64,000 bases of DNA from Aphrophora alni (GCA_963513935.1 OY740768.1:69676231-69740230), one strand, 5' to 3'. Counted from the first letter of the stretch, positions 1 through 14,499 are shown. Made by a program: numbers and translations. The notes: generated by a model from the sequence alone, not told the origin.

Positions 1-3000
1 ATATTGAACTGTGATAACAATACAAAAATGTTATTCACATCCTAATACTTGTAAAGGCCTTGATTATTTCACATGATATGTTTAGAGAAATTTCTCACTT
101 GTAATAAGAAGTACTCCTAATAAAACCGAATACTATCGTTTTACAACATAAAGAATTGTATCAGCATATCATAGTAGAGATGGTCGTTATGCAGTTCCCT
201 CATAAATATTCGGCTGTGATAACGAAACAAAATAGTTATTCACATCCCAATACTTGTAAAGGCCCTGATTATTTCGCAAGATGGGTTCAGAGAAAATTTC
301 TCACTTGTAATAATAAGTACTCCAAATAAAACCAAAAACTACTATTTTACAACTTACAGAATTATATTAACATATCGTAGTAGAGATGGTCGTTATACAG
401 CTGTTCCCTCCTAAGGATTAGGCTGTGATAACAAAACAAAAATGTTATTCACATCCCAATACTTGTAAAGGCCCTGATTATTAAACATGATGGGTTCAGA
501 GAAATTTTTTAACTTGTTATAAAAAGTACTCCTATTAAAACCAACACTGAATTGTTTTACAACATACAGAATTATATCAGCATATCATGGTAGAGATGGC
601 AGTTATATAATTCCCTCACAAGTATTAAGCTGTGATAACAATACAAAAATGTTATTTGTATCCCAATACTTGTAAAAGATATTGATTATTTCACATGATA
701 GAATCAGAGAGATTTTTTCACTTGTAATAAGAAATACTTCTATCAAAACCAACCAATATTGTTTTACAACTTATAGATTTATATCAGCATATCATAGTAG
801 AGATGGTCGTTATACAGTTCCCTCACAAGCATTAGACTGTGATAACGAAACAAAACAGTTATTCACATCCCAATACTTGTAAAGGCCCTGATTATTTCAC
901 ATAACTGGTTCAGAGAAAATTTCTCACTTGTAATAAGAAGTACTCCCAATAAACCTTTAGAACATACAAAATTATATCAGCATATCATAGTAGAAATGGC
1001 CGTTATACAGTTCCGTCACATGTATTAGGCTGTGACATCAAAACAAAAATGTTATTCACATCCTAATACATGTAGAGGCCCTGAATATTTCACATGATGG
1101 GTTTAGAGAAAATTTCTTACTTGTTATTAGAAGTAGTCCTAATAAACCCAACAACTTTTGTTTTACAACATACAGAATCATATCAGCATATCATGGTAGA
1201 GATGGCAGTTATTCAGTTCCGTCACATGTATTAGGCTGTGTCATCAAAACAAAAATGTTATTCACATCCTAATACATGTAGAGGCCCAGAATATTTCACA
1301 TGATGCTTTTAGAGAAATTTTCTTACTTGTTATTAGAAGTAGTCCTATTAAAACCAACAACTTTTGTTTTACAACATAAAGAATCATATCAGCATATCAT
1401 GGTAGAGATGGCAGTTATACAGTTCCCTTACAAGTATTAAGCTGTGATAACAATACAAAAATGTTATTCATATTCCAATACTTGTGAAGGTCCTGTTTAT
1501 TTCACATGATGGAATCAGAGAAACGTTTTCACTTGTAATAAGAAGTACTTCCAATAAAACCAACAAATATTGTTTTACAACTTATAGATTTATATCAGCA
1601 TATCATAGTAGAGATGGTCGTTATGCAGTTCCCTCACAAATATTAGGCTATGATAACGAAACGAAATAGTTATTCACAACCCAATACTTGTAAAGGCTCT
1701 GATTATTTCACATGATAGGTTTAAAGAAATTTCTCACTTGTAATAAGAAGTACTCCTAATTAAACTAACAACTATCGTTTTACAACATAAAGAATTGTAT
1801 CAGCATATCATAGTAGAGATGGCCGTTATACAGTTCCCTCACAAATATTGAGCTGTGATAACAATACAAAAATGTTATTCACATCCTAATACTTGTAAAG
1901 GCCCTGATTATTACACAAGATGGGTTCAGAGAAAATTTCTCACTTGTAATAAGAAGTACTCCTAATAAAACCAACAAATATTGTTTTACAACTTATAGAT
2001 TTATATAAGATATCGTAATAGAGATGGTCGTTATACAGTTCCCTCACAAGTATTAGGCTGTGATAACAAAACAAAATTGTTATTCACATCCCAATACTTG
2101 TAAAGGCCCTGATTATTAAACATGATGGGTTCAAAGACTTGTTTTAACTTGTTATAAAAAGTACTCCTATTAAAACTAACACTGTATTGTTTTACAACAT
2201 ACAGATGCTGTGATAACAATACAAAAATGTTATTTGTATCCCAATACTTGTAAAAGATATTGATTATTTCACATGATAGAATAAGAGAGATTTTTTCACC
2301 TGTAATAAGAAATACTTCTAATAAAACCAACAAATATTGTTTTACAACTTATAGATTTATATCAGCATATCATAGTAGAGATGGTCGTTATACAGTTCCC
2401 TCACAAGCATTAGACTGTGATAACGAAACAAAACAGTTATTCACATCCCAATACTTGTAAAGGCCCTGATTATTTCACATAATGGGTTCAGAGAAAATTT
2501 CTCACTTGTAATAAGAAGTACTCCCAATAAACCTTTAGAACATACAAAATTATATCAGCATATCATAGTAGAGATGGCCGTTATACAGTTCCCTCACAAG
2601 TATTAAGCTGTGATAACAATACAAAAATGTTATTCACATCCCAATACTTGTAAAGGCCCTGATTATTTCACATGATGGAATCAGAGAAACTTTTTCACTT
2701 GTAATAAGAAGTACTTCCAATAAAACCAACAAATATTGTTTTACAACATAAAGAATTGTAACAGCATATCATAGTAGAGATGGTCGTTTGCAGTTCCCTC
2801 ACAAATATTAGGCTGTGATAACGAAACAAAATAGTTATTCACAACCCAATACTTGTAAAGGCTCTGATTATTTCACATGATAGGTTTAGAGAAATTTCTC
2901 ACTTGTAATAAGAAGTACTCCTAATAAAACTAACAACTATCGTTTTACAACATAAAGAATTGTATCAGCATATCGTAGTAGAGATGGCCGTTATACAGTT

Positions 3001-5085
3001 CCCTTACAAATATTGAGCTGTGATAACAATACAAAAATGTTATTCACATCCCAATACTTGTAAAGGCCTTGATTATTTCACATGATAGGTTTAGAGAAAT
3101 TTCTCACTTGTAATAAGAAGTACTCCTAATAAAACTAACAACTATCGTTTTACAACATAAAGAATTGTATCAGCATATCATAGTAGAGATGGCCGTTATA
3201 CAGTTCCCTCACAAATATTAGGCTGTGATAACGAAACAAAATAGTTATTCACAACCCAATACTTGTAAAGGCTCTGATTATTTCACATGATAGGTTTAGA
3301 GAAATTTCTCACTTGTAATAAGAAGTACTCCTAATAAAACTAACAACTATCGTTTTACAACATAAAGAATTGTATCAGCATATCGTAGTAGAGATGGCCG
3401 TTATACAGTTCCCTTACAAATATTGAGCTCTGATAACAATACAAAAATGTTATTCACATCCCAATACTTGTAAAGGCCTTGATTATTTCACATGATGGGT
3501 TTGAGAAAATTCCTCACTTGTAATAAGAAGTACTCCTAATAAAACCAACAACTACTATTTCACAATATACAGAATTATATTCACTTATCATAGTAGAGAT
3601 GGCCGTTATACAGTTCCTTCACAAATATTAGGCTGTGATAACGAAACAAAATAGTTATTCACAAGCCAATACTTGTAAAGGCTCTGATTATTTCACATGA
3701 TAGATTTGGAGAAATTTCTCACTTGTAATAAGAAGTACTCCTAATAAAACCAACAACTATCGTTTTACAACATAAAGAATTGTATCAGCATATCATAGTA
3801 GAGATGGCCGTTATACAGTTCCCTCACAAATATTGAGCTGTGATAACAATACAAAAATGTTATTCGCATCCTAATACTTGTAAAGGCCTTGATTATTTCA
3901 CATGATAGGTTTAGAGAAATATCTCACTTGTAATAAGAAGTACTCCTAATAAAACCAAATAATGTCGTTTTACAGCATAAAGAATTGTATCAGCATATCA
4001 TAGTAGAGATGGTCGTTATGCAGTTCCCTCACAAATATTAGGCTGTGATAACGAAACAAAATAGTTATTCACATCCCAATACTTGTAAAGGCCCTGATTA
4101 TTTCACATGATAGGTTTAGAGAAATTTCTCACTTGTAATAAGAAGTACTCCTAATAAAACTAACAACTATCGTTTTACAACATAAAGAATTGTATCAGCA
4201 TATCATAGTAGAGATGGTCGTTATACAGTTCCCTTAAAAATATTGAGCTGTGATAACAATACAAAAATGTTATTCACATCCTAATACTTGTAAAGGCCTT
4301 GATTATTTCACATGATAGGTTTAGAGAAATTTCTCACTTGTAATAAGAAATACTCCTAATAAAACCAAATACTATCGTTTTACAACATAAAGAATTGTAT
4401 CAGCATATCATAGTAGAGATGGTCGTTATGCAGTTCCCTCATAAATATTAGGCTGTGATAACGAAACAAAATAGTTATTCACATCCCAATACTTGTAAAG
4501 GCCCTGATTATTTCGCAAGATGGGTTCAGAGAAAATTTCTCACTTGTAATAATAAGTACTCCAAATAAAACCAACAACTACTATTTTACAACTTACAGAA
4601 TTATATTAACATATCGTAGTAGAGATGGTCGTTATACAGCTGTTCCCTCCTAAGGATTAGGCTGTGATAACAAAACAAAAATGTTATTCACATCCCAATA
4701 CTTGTAAAGGCCCTGATTATTAAACATGATGGGTTCAGAGAAATTTTTCACTTGTAATAAGAAGTACTTCCAATAAAACCAACAAATATTGTTTTACAAC
4801 TTATAGATTTATATCAGCATATCATAGTAGAGATGGTCGTTATACAGTTCCCTCACAAGTATTAGGCTGTGATAACAAAACAAAATAGTTATTCACAACC
4901 CAATACTTGTAAAGGCCCTGATTATTTCACATGATGGTTTCATAGAAAATTTCTCACTTTAAATATGAAGTACTCCTAATAAAACCAACATCTATTGTTT
5001 TACAACATACAAAATTATATCAGTATATTATGGTTGTGTGAAGGTAATGGAGTTCCTTAATAAGTATTAGGCTGTGATAAAAATC
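1..5085. repeat. Homogeneous ~205 bp tandem satellite, about 24 copies
   Basis: A landmark word (cttgtaaaggcc or a close variant) recurs at about 48, 253, 462, 669, 876, 1069 and 1276 and onward, giving a monomer of about 205-209 bp. Each monomer also carries recognisable words such as ggctgtgataac, cacttgtaataagaagtac and catatcatagtagagatgg in fixed order. The window opens inside a monomer, so the array continues to the left. Copies differ by point changes and small indels, and one shorter spacing (about 193 bp) is seen near 1,000. Small ORFs of 60-66 codons at 682, 1484 and 2260 are simply the same monomer read in the same frame. The satellite is AT-rich and shows no gene. Function is unknown; centromeric or pericentromeric heterochromatin is possible but not shown. 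Confidence 0.95.
2811..4655. repeat. Alternating A/B dimer higher-order repeat within the satellite
   Basis: Two monomer types alternate here. Type A reads ggctgtgataacgaaac (about 2811, 3220, 3629, 4041, 4451) and type B reads gagctgtgataacaatac (about 3014, 3425, 3834, 4246). The A-to-A spacing is about 409-412 bp. This is a dimeric higher-order repeat, and successive dimers are visibly more alike than neighbouring A and B monomers. The array left of 2,800 mixes A, B and other types without strict alternation. Confidence 0.8.
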
Positions 5086-5717
5086 AAAGCATTTAATCAA
5101 AAACATTTAAATTAAGAGAATATGTGTATATCTTATGATGGGATCAGAAAAAACAAGATATAGATAAGTCAATACAGCATTTTAAACTATAACTAATGCT
5201 TTATCAAATACAGTAACAGGAATTGATTGTATCAAAATTTTAAAATCGGAGATTCAATATTACACATGTACTAATAAATACCTAATTTTAAACCATTCTA
5301 CCAAATATATACATAATTTCAATCTAATGCAGTTTCTTCTCAATTATTAGACTATAGCAACAACCAAACAAATTATTCATAGCCAAATACTTGAATGGGC
5401 CCTGATTATGTCACATGCTGAAACTAGAAATATATTTTTGCATAAAAAAATAAATATTGCATTTGTAGCCATAAATATTATTTTAAAACATATTTATCTA
5501 CATAGGTATATCGAAGTTGAAATGAATGTAATGCAGGTAATTTAATGTGTTAGAATATACTGAAAACAAATAAATTATTCACTTCCAAATATTTGAAAGT
5601 TGCCTGATTATTTCCCATGTTTATTTCAGAGGTATAATTTTCAATATAAAATAATAAATAATAAATTGAGAAATACTGTATTAAATCCAAAAACTATTGT
5701 TTTCAAACATACAGAAA

Positions 5718-8700
5718 TACAACAGTATATTTTAGTTGTTATGTATATAATGTAGTTCCTTTATAAATATTAGACTGTGATAACAAACATACCTATTATT
5801 CTGAAACAATTAATTTAAATGACGTTGATTATATATCATGCAGGAATATCTATTATACATAAATATAGAGAAATCAACATCGCATGGTAAATCTAACTAA
5901 AGCTTTGTCAAAAACAGGAATGGGAATTGATTATGTCAAAAATACTAAAATTAGAAATACCAATTTTTATATGTAATAATAAATACTTAATTTTAATACA
6001 TACCTATTATTTTACCACGTACATAATAACATCAGCATATCGTAGATGAATGTAAAGCAGTTCATTCACAAGTATTAGGTTGTGATAACAATCAAACAAA
6101 TTATGCTCAGCCAAATACTTGAAAAGGCCCTGATTATGTCACTCCTTGTAATCATAAATACGTAGTTACAAGAGTTTTAAATATTGCATTTGAAGCCATA
6201 ACTATTTTTTAAAACATACTTAACTACATAGATATTTCGAAGTTGAGATGAACCTAATGCAGTTTCGTTCGAAGTGTTAGAATATACTGACAACAAATAA
6301 ATTTTTCACTTCCAAATACAGTATTCGAAAATTGTCCAATTATATCACATGCTTAAATCAGATTTACATTTTTCAATATAAAATAATAACTTGAAAAGTA
6401 GTCTGTTTAATATTACAAGTAAATAGAAGTTCCTTCATATCAATGTTGAGATGAAAGTAATACTAGGCCTATTACTTTCTAGTATATGGCTGTGATATGT
6501 CCTACCCTATTAATCACAAACAAATATTTGAAAAGGCAATGACGTTATGATATTGCTGGAAACAATGACATATTTATTATTCACATTCACTAATAAATAC
6601 GCCATTAACTACAATAACTTTTATTTTACAACACTCAAAAATATATCAGCATATCATAGTAGATATGGCCGTTATATGTTAATTCACAAGTATTAGACTG
6701 TTATAACAAAAAAATATTGTTCACATACGAATACTTGTAAAGGCCCTGATTATTTCACATGGTGTAATCGGAGATACAATTTCTCACTTTAAATAAGAAG
6801 TACTGTAATAAATCCATCAACTATTGTTCTATAACATACAGAATTACAACAGTATATTTTAGTTGTTGTGTATATAATGTAGTTGCTTTATAAATATTAG
6901 ACTGTGATAACAAACAAACCATTTAGTCTGAAACAATTAATTTAAATCACCTTGATTATATATCATGCAGGAATAAGAAATACATAGATATAGAGAAATC
7001 AATACAGCATGTTAAAATATAACTAAAGCATTGTCAAAAACTGGAACAAGAATTGATTGCATCAAAAATACTAAAATTAGAGATACAATTTTTATATGTA
7101 ATAATAAATACTTAATTTTAATACATACCTATTATTTTACCACGTACATAATAACATCAGCATATCGTAGATGAATGTAAAGCAGTTCCTTCTCAAGTAT
7201 TAGGTTGCGATAACAATCAAACTAATTATGCTCAACCAAATACTTGAAAAGGCCCTGATTATGTCACTCCTTGTAATCATAACTACATGGTTACAAGAGT
7301 TTTAAATATTGCATTTGAAGCCATAACTATTTTTTTAAACATATTTAAATACATAGATATTTCAAAGTTGAGATGAACCTAATGCAGTTTCCTTTGAAGA
7401 GTTAGAATATACTGACAACAAATAAATTATTCACTTTCAAATATTTGAAAATTGCCCAATTATGACAAATGCTAATATCAGAGGTAAAATTTTCAATATA
7501 AAATAATAAATAATAACTTGAAAAGTAGTCTGTTTAATATTACAAGTAAATAAATGTTGCTTCATATCAATGTTGAGATGAAAGAAATACTATTACTTTC
7601 TAGTATATGGCTGTGATATGTGCTAACCCTATTAATCACAAATATTTGAAAAGGCAATGACGTTATGATATTGCTGGAAACAAAGATACATTTATTATTC
7701 ACATTCACTAATAAATACGCCATTAACTACATTAACTATTATTTTAAAACACTCTAAAATATATCAGCATATAGTAGATGTGATCGTAATACAGTTCTTT
7801 CAAGATTATTAGGCTGTTATATCAACAAAAATATTATTCACTTCCGAATACTTGTAAAGGCCCTGATTATTTCACATGGTGGAATCAGAGATACAATTTC
7901 TCACTTTAAATAAGAAGTACTGTTTTAAATCTAGCAACTATTGTTTTAAAACATACAGAATTACAACAGTATATTTTAGTTGTTATGTATATAATGTAGT
8001 TCCTTTATAAATATTAGACTGTGATAACAAACATACCTATTATTCTGAAACAATTAATTTAAATGACGTTGATTATATATCATGCAGGAATATCTATTAT
8101 ACATAAATATAGAGAAATCAACATCGCATGGTAAATCTAACTAAAGCTTTGTCAAAAACAGGAATGGGAATTGATTATGTCAAAAATACTAAAATTAGAA
8201 ATACCAATTTTTATATGTAATAATAAATACTTAATTTTAATACATACCTATTATTTTACCACGTACATAATAACATCAGCATATCGTAGATGAATGTAAA
8301 GCAGTTCATTCACAAGTATTAGGTTGTGATAACAATCAAACAAATTATGCTCAGCCAAATACTTGAAAAGGCCCTGATTATGTCACTCCTTGTAATCATA
8401 AATACGTAGTTACAAGAGTTTTAAATATTGCATTTGAAGCCATAACTATTTTTTAAAACATACTTAACTACATAGATATTTCGAAGTTGAGATGAACCTA
8501 ATGCAGTTTCGTTCGAAGTGTTAGAATATACTGACAACAAATAAATTTTTCACTTCCAAATACAGTATTCGAAAATTGTCCAATTATATCACATGCTTAA
8601 ATCAGATTTACATTTTTCAATATAAAATAATAACTTGAAAAGTAGTCTGTTTAATATTACAAGTAAATAGAAGTTCCTTCATATCAATGTTGAGATGAAA

Positions 8701-10239
8701 GTAATACTAGGCCTATTACTTTCTAGTATATGGCTGTGATATGTCCTACCCTATTAATCACAAACAAATATTTGAAAAGGCAATGACGTTATGATATTGC
8801 TGGAAACAATGACATATTTATTATTCACATTCACTAATAAATACGCCATTAACTACAATAACTTTTATTTTACAACACTCAAAAATATATCAGCATATCA
8901 TAGTAGATATGGCCGTTATATGTTAATTCACAAGTATTAGACTGTTATAACAAAAAAATATTGTTCACATACGAATACTTGTAAAGGCCCTGATTATTTC
9001 ACATGGTGTAATCGGAGATACAATTTCTCACTTTAAATAAGAAGTACTGTAATAAATCCATCAACTATTGTTCTATAACATACAGAATTACAACAGTATA
9101 TTTTAGTTGTTGTGTATATAATGTAGTTGCTTTATAAATATTAGACTGTGATAACAAACAAACCATTTAGTCTGAAACAATTAATTTAAATCACCTTGAT
9201 TATATATCATGCAGGAATAAGAAATACATAGATATAGAGAAATCAATACAGCATGTTAAAATATAACTAAAGCATTGTCAAAAACTGGAACAAGAATTGA
9301 TTGCATCAAAAATACTAAAATTAGAGATACAATTTTTATATGTAATAATAAATACTTAATTTTAATACATACCTATTATTTTACCACGTACATAATAACA
9401 TCAGCATATCGTAGATGAATGTAAAGCAGTTCCTTCTCAAGTATTAGGTTGCGATAACAATCAAACTAATTATGCTCAACCAAATACTTGAAAAGGCCCT
9501 GATTATGTCACTCCTTGTAATCATAACTACATGGTTACAAGAGTTTTAAATATTGCATTTGAAGCCATAACTATTTTTTTAAACATATTTAAATACATAG
9601 ATATTTCAAAGTTGAGATGAACCTAATGCAGTTTCCTTTGAAGAGTTAGAATATACTGACAACAAATAAATTATTCACTTTCAAATATTTGAAAATTGCC
9701 CAATTATGACAAATGCTAATATCAGAGGTAAAATTTTCAATATAAAATAATAAATAATAACTTGAAAAGTAGTCTGTTTAATATTACAAGTAAATAAATG
9801 TTGCTTCATATCAATGTTGAGATGAAAGAAATACTATTACTTTCTAGTATATGGCTGTGATATGTGCTAACCCTATTAATCACAAATATTTGAAAAGGCA
9901 ATGACGTTATGATATTGCTGGAAACAAAGATACATTTATTATTCACATTCACTAATAAATACGCCATTAACTACATTAACTATTATTTTAAAACACTCTA
10001 AAATATATCAGCATATAGTAGATGTGATCGTAATACAGTTCTTTCAAGATTATTAGGCTGTTATATCAACAAAAATATTATTCACTTCCGAATACTTGTA
10101 AAGGCCCTGATTATTTCACATGGTGGAATCAGAGATACAATTTCTCACTTTAAATAAGAAGTACTGTTTTAAATCTAGCAACTATTGTTTTAAAACATAC
10201 AGAATTACAACAGTATATTTTAGTTGTTATGTATATAAT
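5718..10239. repeat. 2,244 bp tandem duplication (two copies)
   Basis: Sequence from about 5718 to 7961 is repeated from about 7962 to 10205 at a constant offset of 2,244 bp, and the shared sequence runs on to about 10,239. Spot comparisons at 5757/8001, 6061/8305, 6121/8365, 6601/8845 and 7201/9445 show no difference. Each 2,244 bp copy is itself a dimer of two diverged 1.1 kb units. The near-perfect identity contrasts with the high divergence of the monomers inside, so the duplication is recent, or it is an assembly duplication. Confidence 0.9.
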
Positions 10240-12212
10240 GACTTCCTTTGTGAGTATTAGACTGTGGTATAACAACCAAACCATTTATTCTGAAACAAAT
10301 AATTGAAATAGCCTTGATTATAAATCATGCAGGGATATGAAATACATAGCTATAGAGAAAACAGTACCATATGTTAAAATAACTAATGCGTTGTAAAAAT
10401 CTGTACAGGAATTGATTATATAAAAAAAACTGAAATCAGATATATTAATTTGTACATGTATTAATAAATACTTAATTTTAATACATACCTATTATTTTAC
10501 CACGTACATAATAACATCAGCATATCGTAGATGAATGTAATGCAGTTCCTTCTCAAGTATTAGGTGATGATAACAATCAAACTAATTATTCACAGCCAAA
10601 TACTTGAAAAGGCGCTGATTATGTCACTCGTTGTAATCATAAATACATAGTTACAAGAGTATTAAATAATGCATTGAAGCAATAACTACTATTTAAAACA
10701 AAGTAACATAGTATCGAAGATGAGATGAAAGTAATGCAGTACTTTTGAACTTTTACAATATACTGACAACAAATAAATTATTTCTATCAAAACATTTGAA
10801 AATTGCCATATTATATCACATACTTATATCAGAATTACAATATTGAATAGAAAATAATATATACTACATTGAAAAGTAGTGTTTAATATAACAAGTAAAT
10901 AAATGTTGCTTCATGTTGAGATGAACGTGATGCAATTACTTTCTAGGATATGGCTGTGATATGAACCAACCCTATTATTCAGGGGGAAATGTTTGAAAAG
11001 TCTATGCCGTTATAATATTGTTGGAAACAAAAATACAAGTATTCACGTTCACTATTCCATTTATTATTAATTATTTGTATTTAATAACCCTCAAAATTAT
11101 ATCCGCGTATCATAGTAGAGATAGATATGATGAAGTTCCTGTATAAGTATTAGGCCATGATAACAAAAACATACATTATTCATATTCCAATACTTGAAAC
11201 GTCCATGATTATATCACATCAAAGATACATTTTTTTCACTTGGACTAATAAGTACTACAATCAAAACCAACAACTATCGTTTGTACAACCTACATAATTA
11301 CATCAACAATATATTACAGTTGTAATGAAAGTAAAGGAGTTCCTTCCTAAGTAACACACTGTGATAACAATTAAATAATGTATTCATCAAAATAATGGAA
11401 TAGACCCTGATTATATATAATGCTAGGATATGATATACATACATATAGAGAAATCAATAACGCATATTACACTATTTCTACTGTGTTTTTTCAAATACTG
11501 GAACATGAATTGATTATATCAAATATTCTTAAATAAGAGCTATAGTTTTTCACAAGTTTTATATAATACTAAATAATTATAAAACATGATAGTTATTTTA
11601 CCACATGCATAATAACAACAGCATATCGTAGATGAATATAATGCTGTTCCGTCTCATGTTATAGGCTGCCATAACAACCAAACAAAATATTCACAGATAA
11701 TAAACAAATATATCTACATAAATATATGTAAGTTGAGTGAACCGAATACAGTTCCTTTGAATTGTTAGAATATACTGACAACGATATTAATTATTCACTT
11801 CCAAACATTAGACTGTGATATAACAACCAAACCATTTATGTATTCGCTTTTTAAACACTTCATAGGCTTTTATGCAATTCCTAACACTAAAGTTTAAACT
11901 CTTTTTGAAATTGTTGTATAGTGTATAGTGATTCACTTTAAGTGTCAGTTTGAAGATTCTGTCAGTTAAACATTGAAACATTTAGCAAATAGTATGGATT
12001 GCTAAGACATATAAAAAAGTTAGTTTAAACATTAATTAATAACTAAATCAATCCCCAAGGCTAAAATGATTTCTACTAACTATTCTTTACAACATACATA
12101 ATTACGTCAGTATCTCAAATTTGTGATGAATGTAATGGAGTTCCTTCATAAGTATTATTCTGTGATAATAATAAATACATATTGAGCTTGTCTTGTGAAA
12201 TAATATTAGGTG

Positions 12213-12401
12213 GACTAAAACTCGAACACAAGATCTCACACAAAATACGTTTACTTAATCAAACACGTTTCAACGACAAAGTCATTAATTATAGTTTAGG
12301 TATTGTAACTCATATATCACTGAGGATGGCGAGTTTATTGTTGAAACGCGTTTGATTAAGTAAACGTAATTTTTATGAGATCTTATGTTTGAGTTTAAGT
12401 C
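12213..12401. mobile_element. Short foldback MITE in the satellite edge
   Basis: Two arms of about 62 bp, at 12213-12274 and 12340-12401, are imperfect inverted repeats (gactaaaactcg at the left pairs with gagtttaagtc at the right; both contain cgtttacttaatcaaac or its complement). The spacer is 65 bp. The element interrupts a satellite monomer, which resumes with gataacaaccaaac. No ORF is present. A clear target duplication was not found, so the superfamily is not assigned. Confidence 0.75.
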
Positions 12402-12561
12402 TATCTTAGATAACAACCAAACAAATTATTTACAGTCTAATACTTGTAAAGGCCCTGATTATATCAAATGGTGGAAACAGAAATACATAGTTACATAGAG
12501 TAATAAATACTGCATTTTAAACCATAACCATTGTTTTACGATATGCATATCTACATACGTA

Positions 12562-14499
12562 TATCTGAAATTTAACAACACAATATGTCAGTTTGTATTA
12601 CGTCACCTTATCATATAACTACGAATTATAATTTCACTTTTAATAGTTTATTATCGGAAAAATTATTTTTATACATCTTTTTTTATCATATTCTAAAGGA
12701 ATTTAGCATTGTTATGGATTCTGATATACAATAATCCACTAAAATAAAATTGTAACCTACTAAACGATCACATGTCTGTTACAGACAAGTATTCATACAA
12801 GGATTATAATTATTAAAAATTGAATATACGTTTTAAGTCGAAATCATTATAATACTTTTATTGTGTACACCAATATACAATAATAGCCTATATTTCATCA
12901 CTAGAAGCAAAAGTGAAGCTTTTTAATACAAGTTCAAGTTTAAGTACCGAAACATGAGCAAGGATATAAAAGCTTCTGTTGGTCCAAGTGTTGAACTATA
13001 TTTTTCGTTTTACTGGAAATAATATAAGAAAACATTTTCACAAAAACTTAAATGTTATAACCTATTTATCGATTACCTGTTAACCTGTTATCGATGGTAA
13101 CAGCTGTTTTTATAAATGCTTTAAAATCGTTAATTAATTCGTATAAAGTAAGTAACAGCTGATGACCTCGACCTCAGCTGATGTTTTTAAGCCCTAGGAC
13201 TAAAAAGAACAACTTTAGCATCTCAATGCATGTATTGAAAACAGTTGTTTTTGAAGCAGTATGGCGAAAAACATATGTTACTCTACAGTCTACAACTTCC
13301 AATATCAAATATTAAGGTAAATAATGACTAGGTTTTTTGGAGTTTGGTTAACCGTTGTTGCACGATTTTATTCTGTTAAAATTTAAACAAAGTTTGTTTA
13401 CTAATTAATAATAGTTAATTTTGTTAGTATTGTTTCTTCTTACAAGACACACAAGTTATATATCAAAATCCTAAGTACGATATTTCAATATTATATTCAC
13501 TTTTGTTTTTATTACATTTCGAGTAATCATAAAATATGGTGATTATGACAATTGAAAAAAAAAAATTGTTTTGATTCAGTTTTAATGGTTAAGAAATCGG
13601 AAAAATTCTGCTTTTGTTGTTGATAATATCGCCTGTATTTTCCGCCAAACCTAAGCTGCTAGGTAGAAAACCTGTATTCGTCTTTCTGAAAAATATCAGC
13701 TACTGTCAACAACCTCTTTCGCGGGACGAGAGCTGTGGTTGAATCGTACACAAATACTACTGTAATTGATTTCTTTAATTTAATTGTTACTGTTTAAAAT
13801 GTTTATATAATTTTACTTGTGAATATAGGTTAGCTAGTTTATTTTTATATCTTTAGTACATTCGACATCTTAAATTTAATTAGATTGTTTTTTTTTTAAT
13901 AAATATGAAACTTGTTCTGTAATTTTAGATATCTACTGGAGTAAAACCGGATGAAAAAATTCAATATATCCACAATTTTAATAGCTTGTTTTCCTATATT
14001 GCATAATGTATTAGTTTCAAATAACATGATTTTAAAGAATATCTCAATTTGTATACTGTAGTTTCATTCTGCCCATGTCACCATCCCAACACTAGAAAGA
14101 TGATAAATTATGAAATAACAACTGCAATAAATATAATTTTAATTCCCAAGTTTTACGGGGAAAATTTAATTCGTCCAGTTTAAAGATAAGGACTAGCCGA
14201 CGAGTGGGTTCCTATAGAAGAGTTTGCAAAACATGCACTGTTAAGAACTTACAAACACTTTGTAATATTTATTTTCTTGGGAGGATTATGTAGGTACCAT
14301 AAGAGTTAATTTTTCCCCCAAAATATTTGATAAAATATTGGAATTGATCTTCCTTCGTAGAAAAATGATTTAACTTCTGAAAACAAAAATGACATATACC
14401 ATGGTTAACTAATACTTAACCTTAAATCGTCAAAACAAAGCCATCTTCAGTAACAAGGAACTTTAAATGGTTAAAACTTCTTCAATTCCTTTTATGGGT
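12562..14499. other. AT-rich non-coding stretch
   Basis: No gene or repeat was recognised. Three CAGCTG boxes lie between about 13,100 and 13,185, and homopolymer A and T runs occur. Reading frames are short and show no familiar motif. Confidence 0.6.

Larger units (their letters stand above)
5086..12560. repeat. Diverged satellite flank with ~1.1 kb units
   Basis: After about 5,085 the same landmarks persist (aggccctgatta, ttaggctgtgataac, catatcgtagatgaatg) but with many substitutions and indels, so these are old, diverged monomers. A set of about five monomers plus a partial one repeats at about 1.11-1.13 kb; for example gaaaaggccctgatt lies at about 6120, 7246 and 8364. The last stretch (10.2-12.56 kb) is the most divergent. 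It is interrupted by unrelated AT-rich DNA around 11,845-12,065 and by a foldback MITE at 12.2-12.4 kb. No coding sequence was seen. Confidence 0.85.

Noticed and set aside
682..2460. Repeated 61-66 codon ORFs in the 205 bp satellite
   Set aside because: Each is one monomer read in the same frame. The frame survives only because some monomers are about 207 bp (divisible by three); other copies have stops and no start is conserved.
1..5085. CRISPR-like array
   Set aside because: The repeat is continuous with a 205 bp period and has no repeat-spacer alternation; the DNA is eukaryotic.
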